This document shows, piece by piece, positions 54,294 through 63,001 of a stretch of 64,000 nucleotides of DNA. The position numbers and the translations under genes are program-made. This stretch comes from Moraxella nasibovis (GTDB lineage: Bacteria; Pseudomonadota; Gammaproteobacteria; Pseudomonadales; Moraxellaceae): positions 124,001 through 188,000 of the forward strand of contig NZ_CP089975.1 in NCBI RefSeq assembly GCF_029581575.1. The letters run 5' to 3'. Position 1 is the stretch's first letter; each line of letters begins with the position of its first letter. The notes under the pieces were generated by a model. That model made no database searches. It was not told where the DNA came from and saw nothing but the letters and a program-made list of their open reading frames with translations.

Positions 54294-54310
54294 TGGTGTA
54301 GTTTAATTTT

Positions 54311-54365
54311 TTCAGGCTGTCTGAAAAAAATCAGCCAATTTTCCAACATAGAGAATTGGCTGATT
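54311..54365. terminator. Convergent terminators between recombinase and hsdR, with DUS-like sequence
   Basis: Two hairpins. AATCAGCCAATT (54329-54340) and AATTGGCTGATT (54354-54365) form a 12-bp stem followed on the minus strand by a T run: an hsdR terminator. TTTTTTCAG-GCTGT-CTGAAAAAA beside it includes AGGCTGTCTGAA (54314-54325), one base different from a DNA-uptake-sequence dialect of Neisseriaceae (AGGCTGCCTGAA). Confidence 0.7.
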
Positions 54366-54368
54366 GCT

Positions 54369-57353
54369 TTATCGTTCACTTAATATTTTTTCAATATGGA
54401 ATTTGATTTTGTCTTCCACATATTTTTTTAAAGTCATTTTATTGCCAGATTTGCCGTTTTCTTTTTCATATAAACTGGCGACTTTTTCCATATCGGCGGT
54501 TTTTGCCAAATCTTTTAATAAATTAAACTCGTGCCAATCTTCTTTGCCAAAAACGTGATGATGTAATAATTTTTCAAATAAAGATTTATCCAAATCAAAC
54601 AAATTCACCAATTCAAAAATCGTGCTTTTTTCACGGCTTTCACGGTATTTGTCGAGCAATAAATTTAAAGAAATGTCATCGGGTAATTTACCTTCTATCG
54701 CGTCCGCCAAAATTTGTTTTAATAATTCTTGGTCGGTTTTGCGGTATTGCGTGGACAATTCATTAAAGCGTGCAATATCGGCATTGTTTTGCGATTGATT
54801 GATGTTTTTTAATAATTGACTGATATAGTCGTTGTCAATTTTAATGCGTTCGCCACTAATCAGCGTGTTATCAATCAATAAAATGCCAGAATCATCGCCA
54901 CCTGTTTCACCCGAATGTTCATTTTGCACATCAAGATAACGGGCTTGCAATCGCCCATAATCTTCAATGTCAAACGGCAATTTTGCCATATCTTCGCCAT
55001 TTGCCATATCAAATCCTTGTTGGCGGATTTTAATCATATTTTTTTCCAATTCATTTGCCCAGCGTACAAATTGTTTTTGTGTCGGCAAATCATCAGGCAA
55101 AGCCGAAAAATCAGGTTGCCCATTATCATTTTTGGGAAAAAGCGTGGCAATGTCTTGATAAATATCACGAATAACCGCCAAAGTTTCTTCTAATTTTGGG
55201 GCATTCATCAAACTGCCACCCGCTTTTTTATTGGCGTATAATTCAAAAGCCTTGTCAATTTGCAGTTTCATTTGCAAAGGACGGCGATAATATTCAATAA
55301 TACCATAAGGTTTTCGGCTGTCGGTAATGCGATTGGTGCGTGAAAAGGCTTGAATTAAATTGGCATAATCCAATAATTTATCCACATAAAGCGTATTTAA
55401 ATAGGGGGCGTCAAACCCTGTCAAAAGCTGCTGCACCACAATCACCAAATCAAGGCGAGTGTGGTCATCAACTTCTTGGTATTGATAACGGCGAGCCAAT
55501 CTGTCCATTAAATCGGTTTTATACGCTGGCACATTATCAATACCAAAATCAGTATTAAATCTTTGATTGTAATGAATAATGGCTTGTTCTAATTTTAGAC
55601 TGTTTTCCAAATCATTTTCTTGATTTCGGTCGCTGTCATCATAAATGACCGCCACGCTGATATTTTTATCATTGTTTTTTAATTTCTCAAAATACAAATT
55701 GGCGGTTTTAATGTCTTTCACCGTGAGCATTGCCGAAAATAAACGATTGGACGAATTATTGTCCCATTTTCTTAAAATGTCTTTAATCACCATATCAATA
55801 TGATTTTCGCCATAATTGTCTTCGGGCAATTCTTTTTCTATGGCTAAATCATCTTTTTCAGACAGCCATTTTTGATAAACATCGCCTTTTGACGGGTCTT
55901 TATGTTCAGCAATTTTTTGGCGTAATTCATAAGCGTCATAAGTAAAATTTTGGCGAACATCAAAGGCAAGTACATTATTATCGGCAATACCGTCCGCCAC
56001 CGAATAAATATGCAAAGGATTACCAAAAAGTTCGGCAGTGGTAACCGATTTTTGATTGTCGTCCAATAAGGGCGTACCCGTAAAACCAAACCAAATAGAG
56101 CGACCGAACATTTGCCGAATTTGAATGAGCATTTCGCCTGCGGTAGAGCGATGAGCTTCATCAACAATAAATACAATGTTTTTATCTTTGATTTTATCTT
56201 GGTCTAAGCCTGCGACTTTATTGGCTTTTTGAATGCTGGTAACAATAAGTTTGTCTTTGGTTTTATGATTGATGGCTTTTAATAAAGCATAAGAATTACG
56301 AGTGGTGGTAATGCTGTCTTCTTCGCCAAAAGATTGATATTCGTCAATGGTTTGTTTAACCAGTTCATTTCTGTCCGCCAAAAACACGACTTTATCCACA
56401 TTGGGCAAAGTGCTGACCAATTCGGCTGTTTTAAACGAAGTCATTGTTTTGCCTGAACCTGTGGTATGCCAAACATAACCACCCAATTTAGATTCGTGAT
56501 TTATGCCAAACTCCGCTCCATTTAATCGTTCTAATATTGCTTCCACCGCATAAATTTGATATGACCGCAATACCTTTAAGGCGTTTCGTTCATTATCAAA
56601 AATGGTATAAAGCGACACCAATTTATGCCCCATTGGTACGGATAAAACTTTTTCAATAAATTGACTGGTGCCAAATACATTTTGATTGTCAAAATCTTTC
56701 CAATTAAAGGCAAATTTAAAATTAAATTTATCATAATGCCCAAAATTGGCAAAATAACGGCATTCATCAGGATTTAATATCACAAAAATTTGAATCAGCG
56801 AATAAAATCCTGAAAAACTTAATTCTTCGCTGTATCGTTTGATTTGATAAAAGGCTTCATCGGTTTTAATGCCGTCTTTTTTAAGTTCCAAATGAATCAC
56901 AGGAATGCCAGAAATCAATAAGGTAATGTCAAAACGGCGGTCTTTTCGGTGTTCTTTGCTGGCAGGGCGGGTAATTTGGCGGACGATTTCATAGCTGTTG
57001 CGACCTCCACCGACATCGTGTCGCCAAAAAAACTCCAAAAATAACGGTGTATTTTCCAAACCTTTGGCGTCTCGTACGATTTGTAATTGCCCGTTGGCAA
57101 GCATTTTGCCTGCTTCTATTGGGCTTTTGACGGCAAAAATTTGTGCGGTCAATTGTCTAAATTCGTTGTCGGTCAATTCCACGCCTTGCAAGCGGTCTTT
57201 GTTTTGAGCGTTTAAAATGGCTCGCCAGTTGGCTAATAATTCGCTTTCGGTTTTGTAATACAAATCGGGACGGGGTGTCCAGCCGTATTTGGATAGGCGG
57301 TCAATGATTTCTAATTCAAGTTCGGTTTCGGTTTGGGTGGTTTTTTGGGTCAT
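54369..57353 (-). CDS. hsdR: Type I restriction enzyme, R (motor-nuclease) subunit
   Basis: 994 residues from the ATG at 57353, with GGAG seven bases upstream; the frame is open to 57374. The N-terminal endonuclease domain shows the PD-(D/E)xK pattern (FDITLLISGIPVIHLELKK, with the catalytic Asp and Glu-x-Lys), and the SF2 helicase motor follows with Walker A HTTGSGKT near residue 300, DEAH box FIVDEAHRS and FTGTPLL. The C-terminal part binds the methylase core. It translocates DNA and cuts unmethylated DNA at a distance. It seems complete and in frame. It is separated from hsdS by a partial hsdS cassette and a terminator. Confidence 0.95.
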   Translation of the reverse strand: MTQKTTQTETELELEIIDRLSKYGWTPRPDLYYKTESELLANWRAILNAQNKDRLQGVELTDNEFRQLTAQIFAVKSPIEAGKMLANGQLQIVRDAKGLENTPLFLEFFWRHDVGGGRNSYEIVRQITRPASKEHRKDRRFDITLLISGIPVIHLELKKDGIKTDEAFYQIKRYSEELSFSGFYSLIQIFVILNPDECRYFANFGHYDKFNFKFAFNWKDFDNQNVFGTSQFIEKVLSVPMGHKLVSLYTIFDNERNALKVLRSYQIYAVEAILERLNGAEFGINHESKLGGYVWHTTGSGKTMTSFKTAELVSTLPNVDKVVFLADRNELVKQTIDEYQSFGEEDSITTTRNSYALLKAINHKTKDKLIVTSIQKANKVAGLDQDKIKDKNIVFIVDEAHRSTAGEMLIQIRQMFGRSIWFGFTGTPLLDDNQKSVTTAELFGNPLHIYSVADGIADNNVLAFDVRQNFTYDAYELRQKIAEHKDPSKGDVYQKWLSEKDDLAIEKELPEDNYGENHIDMVIKDILRKWDNNSSNRLFSAMLTVKDIKTANLYFEKLKNNDKNISVAVIYDDSDRNQENDLENSLKLEQAIIHYNQRFNTDFGIDNVPAYKTDLMDRLARRYQYQEVDDHTRLDLVIVVQQLLTGFDAPYLNTLYVDKLLDYANLIQAFSRTNRITDSRKPYGIIEYYRRPLQMKLQIDKAFELYANKKAGGSLMNAPKLEETLAVIRDIYQDIATLFPKNDNGQPDFSALPDDLPTQKQFVRWANELEKNMIKIRQQGFDMANGEDMAKLPFDIEDYGRLQARYLDVQNEHSGETGGDDSGILLIDNTLISGERIKIDNDYISQLLKNINQSQNNADIARFNELSTQYRKTDQELLKQILADAIEGKLPDDISLNLLLDKYRESREKSTIFELVNLFDLDKSLFEKLLHHHVFGKEDWHEFNLLKDLAKTADMEKVASLYEKENGKSGNKMTLKKYVEDKIKFHIEKILSER

Positions 57354-57472
57354 TTTTTTGCTCCGTTTGGGCAATAACGCGTAAAATCATAACATATTTT
57401 GGTAAAATTTACATATTTTTACACAAAAAGTTGGTCAAGCAAAACTTGCTTTAATTGCTGGTATTTTTCTAA

Positions 57473-57540
57473 CTCACGCTGATGAAAAGCGATGGTGTCG
57501 TCTAGTTGTTTAAAAAACTCGCCAATGGCTTGTTGTTCGG
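57473..57540. repeat. 68-bp direct repeat, copy A (end of silent cassette)
   Basis: Encodes AIGEFFKQLDDTIAFHQRE of the conserved helix. Begins CTCACGCTGATGAAAAGCGA and ends GGCTTGTTGTTCGG on the plus strand. Identical to copy C over its length; copy B has one base change visible (TAGTTG to TAGCTG). Confidence 0.9.
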
Positions 57541-57935
57541 CTAGGGTTGGGATGAAAACTTCAATGTTTTTTATCAAGGGGTATTTTAAATTCCAAGTAT
57601 CCGATGTTAAACCTTGTGAATTTACTCTAAACAAATCAAGCATTTTCTCTAACTTAAATTGATAGGAAAAGAACAATGGCGAAACACCTTCGTTTGGTAT
57701 CAAAACCGTGTACGCAGGGCTTAAAATGCCTGAATAAGCGGATACGCCACTTGCACCTTGCCACATTCTCATAGAGTTATAAGCAATGTCGTTAATTTCA
57801 ACTTTTTTGTAATTGCTTTTGTCTTTGCTTGAATTGTCCTTTCTGTCCAAATCGCTAGATTTAATGACACCAGAGTTAATTGTTACTGAAATCAGTTCGC
57901 CTTTATCAGGCCTTTCCGCTCTTTCAGAAAAACAA

Positions 57936-57963
57936 TCCCCCAACTTTCGCTGTTTCCAAGCGT
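57936..57963. repeat. Domain-entry repeat, copy 1 (silent cassette)
   Basis: TCCCCCAACTTTCGCTGTTT then CCAAGCGT. The first 24 bases recur at 59304-59327 and the last 20 (CTTTCGCTGTTTCCAAGCGT) at 58682-58701. Encodes the WKQRKL entry to the recognition domain. Confidence 0.85.
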
Positions 57964-58043
57964 AAATATGGAAATTTGCAATTTATACTAAAAATAAAAA
58001 TATCTTTATAATCAATCATTTAATTTTAATGTAGAAATACAAC

Positions 58044-58079
58044 AACTCATTGACAAAAAGTAATTCTTGCCAATGAGTT
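58044..58079 (-). terminator. Terminator-like hairpin between hsdS and the silent cassette
   Basis: AACTCATTG and CAATGAGTT form a nine-bp stem with further internal pairing, about 48 bp after the hsdS stop. Followed on the minus strand by TGTTGT rather than a clean T run, so termination is likely but partial. Confidence 0.55.
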
Positions 58080-58126
58080 AATTATTGTTAATTTGCGTAA
58101 TAAAATATACCATTTCTTAACAATTT

Positions 58127-59377
58127 TTATACAAACATCTGTTTTAGATAGCCATTTTTAAGGTTTTTATACTTTTCTAACTCACGCTGATGAAAAGCGA
58201 TGGTGTCGTCTAGCTGTTTAAAAAACTCGCCAATGGCTTGTTGTTCGGGCAGGGTTGGGAAATAAATAGGCATTTCAATAAAGACATTGTCCTTAATGGA
58301 TAAACGGTCAGCCCTTGCCCCTGTATCGCCATTTTCTTTCATAAAACTGTGCCATTTTGTGCTAGAAAAGTAAGTTTCCAAGAAAGCAAAATCAATCTCA
58401 TCACAAACTCTAAATACATAGTACAAAGGCGACATAGCCCCAGAACGCCCAAGTTTATTGCGTTTTATCGGTCCGACAGGGGCAAAATTTGAAATTCTAG
58501 GGTTGTAAACAAAATCGTTATTTCTAACTATGTAGTAACCTGATAAATTATTTACATTGGCAATATCTTTATCAAAAAAATCTCTTTGGCTGATAATTCC
58601 TAATTCGGCAGAATTGGTAAAAGTTTCCAAAAATTCCATATTGAGATTTTTCTCTAAAACTTTTTGAGATATATCTTTTAGCTTTCGCTGTTTCCAAGCG
58701 TCAGTAAAATTAGGAAAGCGTAATTGCGGTTTATTCTCATTTTCTTGGGGAAACATCTTTTCCAAGTACGAAATTTTTAAATTTTTGTACTTTTCCCACT
58801 CACGCTGATGAAAAGCGATGGTGTCGTCTAGTTGTTTAAAAAACTCGCCAATGGCTTGTTGTTCGGTTTCACTTGGTAAATTAAATTCAAAATTTAATAA
58901 GTTTTTTGCGGTAATTCCAAAAACTTTTGTACCTGTGGCGATAACTTTTCCGTATTTTGAAAAAATATCCGTATGCAAAAGATAATATAAAAACAGCGAA
59001 TTAACTTCTGTTGGTCTTAAAGCAATTGTATGCAAACCCGCTACAATATTTCTTGATAAAAAACAATCAATTAGACAAGCATTTCCGATACCTTCATAGT
59101 CTTCTGACGCATCGGCAATAACTAAATCTCCCTTTTGTAAAAATTCATAATTACCTTTTTGAATGCTAGGTAAATTATTTTCAGATGATATTAATTTTGC
59201 AATATTCCTATGAATATCGCCATAATGGACGTATTTAAATCCTGTATCTTTATTTGTCTCAACATTTCTTGATAATGAATAAGACTTAATTTGAAAAACA
59301 ACTTCCCCCAACTTTCGCTGTTTCCAATCATCCGTAAATCCAGCAAATCGCAATTTAGGCACTTTACGCTCGCTCAT
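58127..59377 (-). CDS. hsdS: Type I restriction enzyme, S (specificity) subunit
   Basis: 416 residues from the ATG at 59377, which shares one base with the hsdM stop (TGATG); the frame is open upstream to 59413. Architecture: WKQRKL entry, recognition domain 1 (about 25-170), conserved helix 1 (171-225), second entry RFPNFTDAWKQRKL (about 216-232), recognition domain 2 (233-376) and conserved helix 2 (377-416). Both conserved helices contain AIGEFFKQLDDTIAFHQRE. Each recognition domain reads one half of a split DNA target; helix length sets the spacing. The target cannot be predicted from the sequence alone. Confidence 0.95.
   Translation of the reverse strand: MSERKVPKLRFAGFTDDWKQRKLGEVVFQIKSYSLSRNVETNKDTGFKYVHYGDIHRNIAKLISSENNLPSIQKGNYEFLQKGDLVIADASEDYEGIGNACLIDCFLSRNIVAGLHTIALRPTEVNSLFLYYLLHTDIFSKYGKVIATGTKVFGITAKNLLNFEFNLPSETEQQAIGEFFKQLDDTIAFHQREWEKYKNLKISYLEKMFPQENENKPQLRFPNFTDAWKQRKLKDISQKVLEKNLNMEFLETFTNSAELGIISQRDFFDKDIANVNNLSGYYIVRNNDFVYNPRISNFAPVGPIKRNKLGRSGAMSPLYYVFRVCDEIDFAFLETYFSSTKWHSFMKENGDTGARADRLSIKDNVFIEMPIYFPTLPEQQAIGEFFKQLDDTIAFHQRELEKYKNLKNGYLKQMFV
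58181..58248. repeat. 68-bp direct repeat, copy B (end of hsdS)
   Basis: Same unit and orientation as copies A and C, encoding the second conserved helix of HsdS. Confidence 0.9.
58682..58701. repeat. Domain-entry repeat, copy 2 (entry of second recognition domain)
   Basis: CTTTCGCTGTTTCCAAGCGT, identical to 57944-57963. With copy B it brackets recognition domain 2, just as copy 1 and copy A bracket the silent domain. Confidence 0.85.
58799..58866. repeat. 68-bp direct repeat, copy C (middle of hsdS)
   Basis: Encodes the first conserved helix after recognition domain 1, same orientation as A and B. Confidence 0.9.
59304..59327. repeat. Domain-entry repeat, copy 3 (start of hsdS)
   Basis: TCCCCCAACTTTCGCTGTTT then CCAA, identical to 57936-57959. 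It opens recognition domain 1. Confidence 0.85.
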
Positions 59378-61905
59378 CACACACCCCCAACCAGCTGATT
59401 TGCCATTGCCCAAAACGCATTTTCCGCCTGCTGCCTTTGACGGCGAATGTCTTCTAGCGTGTCGGCATAGCGTTCGTCCAGCACTTTAAGCTGATTGGCG
59501 ACCGTTTTGGCGTAGCTTTGCCCCACATCGCTTAAATTGCCCGACAAATCGCCAAACCATTTTTGAATCAGTAAGCGTTTAATCGCTCCCAAATCAAGCT
59601 GTTGATATTGCTGTTCAATTTTGCTGTTTAAGGCGGGTTCTTTGGTTTTAAGTTCGGCTTTTAGGGTTTTAGCAGCCAAAAAATCCGCCAAACTTTCGGA
59701 CAACGGCTCAAAATTTTCATCGTCCATACTCATTGTTTTTAAATCTTTTTCTATGGCTTTATAAGATTTTTCGTCCAATTTTTCCTTGTCATTGACATAC
59801 TCCGCCAATGCGGTATCGGCAATATTGGCAAGGCGTTCGGCTTGGCGTTCTTCAATTTCATCAAGGCTTTGTTTTAGGCGGTCAATCTCGCCAATTTCAT
59901 CGGCAAAAAATTCATAACCAATCATTTGTTTGGACAAAAGTTCGCCTTTGACACCGTCTTGCACTTCGTTTTTGCCTTTCATCACCATATTGGGAACAAG
60001 TCGTCTGGCTTTATAAAAGCCATTTTCACGGACACATTCGTTATCGTCCGCCCCAATTTCGTCCGATAAAATCAACAAATCAGGCAAAATCGTGCTTTGC
60101 CAGACATCAATCAGCGACTGATAAGCGTGATAAGGGTCGCTAAATTCAGACAGTCTAAAAAGTTCAAACAGGCGGTTTTCGGCATTTTCAAAAGTGGTGG
60201 TAAATTCGTCTTCGCCAAGCGGTTTGTCCGCTGTCAAAGCGTGGGCAAAATCGTGTTGCCAAGCGGTAATTTTATTTTGCAAGTCATTGATGTAATTTGC
60301 ATAATCACTGTCTTGGTTGATGATGTCAAAAATCTGGTCTGTTTTGACGCTTAATTTGACAAAATTTGGGCGAATTTCTTGCCATAATTTGGGCGAAATG
60401 TTGGGGAATTTTTGCCAAAATGGGGCAAAGCGAGCCATATCTTCAAGCGGAATACCGCCTTTTAAATGGGCTTCAATGGACTGGCTGTCATCGTTGCCAA
60501 CAGGCGTAACATAGCGTGGAATATTGAGATTAAAGCCGTTGGCGATGATTTCATCAAGCTCGGCAACTTTGGCAAAACCGTCCACATTTTGCCGTGCGAT
60601 GTAGGTGTCTAGGATTTTTTTGATGTCTTGTTCACGCAAAACATTGGTGTTTTTCTCTTTGCGATAGCCGTTTGACGCATCAATAAACAGCACATTGTTG
60701 TGTTTGCTTTGTTTACGCAAAATCACAATAATGGTCGGAATGCCCGTGTTGGTAAAAATCCCCGCAGGCAGTCCGATGACCGCATCAATTTGCCCACGCT
60801 GTAACAATTTGGTGCGGATTTTTTCTTCTTCATTGCCCCGAAATAACACGCCGTGTGGCAAAACAATCGCCATTACCCCGTCAGGTTTTAAGTGGTACAA
60901 GGAATGGAGCAAAAAGGCATAATCGGCTTTGGTGGCAGGGGCAACGCCATAATCACGGTAGCGTGGGTCTTTGAGCTGATTTTCGGACGCTTCCCATTTG
61001 GCAGAATAAGGCGGATTGGCAACGACTGCGTCCACAAATAAGGGGTCGTCTTTGCCACTGATAATGCCATTTGGCCAGTCTTCTTTGAGCGTGTCGGCAT
61101 TACGCAAAACCATATTGGCAGGGCTTACGCCACGCATCAAAAGGTTCATTCGGGCAATGTTGTAGGTGGTGGAGTTGTTTTCTTGACCGTAATATTTGAT
61201 TTGGTTGCGTTGTTTGGGCGAGATTGCCGAACCCAAAGTCAAAAGCAAAGAGCCTGAACCTGCGGTCGGGTCGTAAACAGTGGGTTTGTCTTTGCCACGA
61301 ATTTCATTGGCGACAATGCTTGCCATAATTTGCGAAACTTGGTGTGGGGTGTAGAACTCGCCTGCTTTTTTGCCCGAACTCATCGCAAATTGGGCAATCA
61401 GGTATTCATAAATAAAGCCAAAAGTATCGTAATCGGTGTTGCTAGAAATGTTAATATCATCAAGCAAAACCAAGAGTTTACGCACGGCGGATTCTTTTTC
61501 GCTGGCGTTTGAGCCAAGTTTTTCGGAAGTTAAATTGACATCGTCAAAAATCCCTTCAAAATCTTCTTTTTGGTGTGGGTCTAGGTTTTGACGAAAATGG
61601 GAAAGGGCGTCTGTTACATTGCTGATTCGCCAATTCCCACCCTTGATATTGGCAATCCAAGTGCTGTACAAATCGTCTTTGGCGATGTAGTAGCCTAAGT
61701 CGGATTTTAGGGTGTCAATGTTTTCATCGTCCAAGTCGTCAAGGGTCATTTCGTATTCTTTGGCAAGGTAGCCAACTTCGTATTCTGACAAAAATTTGTA
61801 AAACAAAAAGCCCAAAATGTAGTTTTTGTATTCGCTGGCGTCCATTTTGCCACGCAAGTCGTTGGCTGATGCCCAAAGTTTGGTGGCGAGTTGTTGTTTG
61901 TTCAT
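59377..61905 (-). CDS. hsdM: Type I restriction enzyme, M (methyltransferase) subunit, long form
   Basis: 842 residues, against about 500-530 for E. coli-type HsdM. The N-terminal HsdM domain (about 8-150) is followed by the adenine-methylase core: AdoMet motif DPTAGSGSL (Asp212) and the catalytic NPPYS (Asn297). Beyond about residue 480 is a C-terminal extension of some 350 residues, with coiled-coil-like DRLKQSLDEIEERQAERLAN near 685-705 and a final RRQRQQAENAFWAM helix. Two M plus one S form the methylase; it should make N6-methyladenine. AAGGAA precedes the ATG; first gene of the operon. Confidence 0.95.
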   Translation of the reverse strand: MNKQQLATKLWASANDLRGKMDASEYKNYILGFLFYKFLSEYEVGYLAKEYEMTLDDLDDENIDTLKSDLGYYIAKDDLYSTWIANIKGGNWRISNVTDALSHFRQNLDPHQKEDFEGIFDDVNLTSEKLGSNASEKESAVRKLLVLLDDINISSNTDYDTFGFIYEYLIAQFAMSSGKKAGEFYTPHQVSQIMASIVANEIRGKDKPTVYDPTAGSGSLLLTLGSAISPKQRNQIKYYGQENNSTTYNIARMNLLMRGVSPANMVLRNADTLKEDWPNGIISGKDDPLFVDAVVANPPYSAKWEASENQLKDPRYRDYGVAPATKADYAFLLHSLYHLKPDGVMAIVLPHGVLFRGNEEEKIRTKLLQRGQIDAVIGLPAGIFTNTGIPTIIVILRKQSKHNNVLFIDASNGYRKEKNTNVLREQDIKKILDTYIARQNVDGFAKVAELDEIIANGFNLNIPRYVTPVGNDDSQSIEAHLKGGIPLEDMARFAPFWQKFPNISPKLWQEIRPNFVKLSVKTDQIFDIINQDSDYANYINDLQNKITAWQHDFAHALTADKPLGEDEFTTTFENAENRLFELFRLSEFSDPYHAYQSLIDVWQSTILPDLLILSDEIGADDNECVRENGFYKARRLVPNMVMKGKNEVQDGVKGELLSKQMIGYEFFADEIGEIDRLKQSLDEIEERQAERLANIADTALAEYVNDKEKLDEKSYKAIEKDLKTMSMDDENFEPLSESLADFLAAKTLKAELKTKEPALNSKIEQQYQQLDLGAIKRLLIQKWFGDLSGNLSDVGQSYAKTVANQLKVLDERYADTLEDIRRQRQQAENAFWAMANQLVGGV

Positions 61906-62069
61906 TGGGGGTTTCCTTAAAAATGCTTACGCTTGGGTACAGCGATGGTCAAATAGAGCATATTTTAGCGGAAAATACAAGTAAATCATACAACTAAGTT
62001 TGATTAAGACAAAAAAATGGGGGTTGCTTTCGCCCCTCCATTGTGTGTTTTGGTTTTATTTTAAACAGC

Positions 62070-62912
62070 TTATTTTAAATATTTAGCGTGAAAAGCAATA
62101 TGCTCGCCAATAAAACTAGAAATAAAATAATAACTGTGGTCATACCCTGCCCGCAAATTAAATTGATACGCCACACCTAATTTATCTGCTTGTTGGCAAA
62201 ATAATTCAGGTTTTAATTGCTCAGTTAAAAATTTATCTTTATCGCCTTGTTCAATCAAAATAGGCAAATTAGGACGGTATTTTTCCAATAACGCCACGCT
62301 GTCATAATCCGCCCACACCTGTTTATCATCGCCCAAATAGGCGGAAAATGCCTTTTGTCCCCACGGCACTTGGCTGGGTGCAGTTATGGGCGAAAATGCC
62401 GAAACACTTTGATAAACATCAGGATTTTTAAAGGCAATCGTCAATGCCCCATGTCCGCCCATAGAATGCCCAAAAATGGATTGTTTGCCACTCGTGGGGA
62501 AATGCTCGTTAATCAACGCAGACAATTCTTTGACAATATAATCATACATTTGATAATGTTTTGCCCAAGGCTGCTCGGCGGCATTGACATAAAAGGAAGC
62601 CCCTTGCCCCAAATCATAAGCGTCATCGTCCGCCACATTTTCACCGCGTGGCGAAGTGTCGGGGGCAACGACAATCACATTATGCTCATCGGCATAACGC
62701 TGAAAACCTGATTTGGTAATAAAATTTTGCTCGGTGCAAGTCAAGCCAGACAGCCAATACAACACGGGCAAACGCTCGGTTTTGGCGGTGCTACTTTCGG
62801 CACAATTCGGTAAATAAATGGCAAAAGTCATTTCGCAATTTAAGCAGTCTGAAAAATGTTGCCAGATTTGTTGTTCGCCGTTAAAAATGCGGTAGGTTTC
62901 TAGGTGTTGCAT
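62070..62912 (-). CDS. fghA: S-formylglutathione hydrolase
   Basis: 280 residues. The esterase-D family shows LSGLTCTEQNFITKSG, PDTSPRG, the nucleophile elbow FGHSMGGHGALT, and RAGYDHSYYFISSFI with the catalytic His near the end. It hydrolyses S-formylglutathione to formate and glutathione, the second step after the adhC product. AAGGA precedes the ATG. adhC lies directly upstream on the same strand with an 89-bp gap, so the two are probably one operon. Confidence 0.95.
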   Translation of the reverse strand: MQHLETYRIFNGEQQIWQHFSDCLNCEMTFAIYLPNCAESSTAKTERLPVLYWLSGLTCTEQNFITKSGFQRYADEHNVIVVAPDTSPRGENVADDDAYDLGQGASFYVNAAEQPWAKHYQMYDYIVKELSALINEHFPTSGKQSIFGHSMGGHGALTIAFKNPDVYQSVSAFSPITAPSQVPWGQKAFSAYLGDDKQVWADYDSVALLEKYRPNLPILIEQGDKDKFLTEQLKPELFCQQADKLGVAYQFNLRAGYDHSYYFISSFIGEHIAFHAKYLK

Positions 62913-63001
62913 GGTTTTCCTTACAAGCGGTAAAAAAGGTGCTGAAATTTACAAAGGCAACAAGGCGGAACATTGCCGCCTTGCTGAATATAAAGGTTCG
63001 A

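Larger units (their letters stand above)
57419..57963 (-). pseudogene. Silent hsdS half-cassette (third target-recognition domain)
   Basis: About 180 codons without an ATG start: an in-frame TAA lies just upstream, and the frame starts in AWKQRKLGDCFSERAE, the repeat that opens recognition domains in the intact hsdS. It carries one recognition domain (about 130 residues, ending FIPTLAEQQAIGEFFKQLDD) and the conserved helix with a stop (LKQVLLDQLFV). Compared with hsdS it is a recognition domain plus conserved region, missing the other half. The 68-bp repeat at its end is almost identical to those in hsdS. A rare TTG start could express it weakly as a half-S protein, which in some type I systems can dimerise; not shown. 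Confidence 0.75.

Noticed and set aside
53000-62000. Invertible (inverted-repeat) hsdS switch
   Set aside because: All three 68-bp repeats and all entry repeats are in the same orientation; no inverted copy was seen, so classical inversion is not supported. Exchange by homologous recombination or gene conversion is proposed instead.
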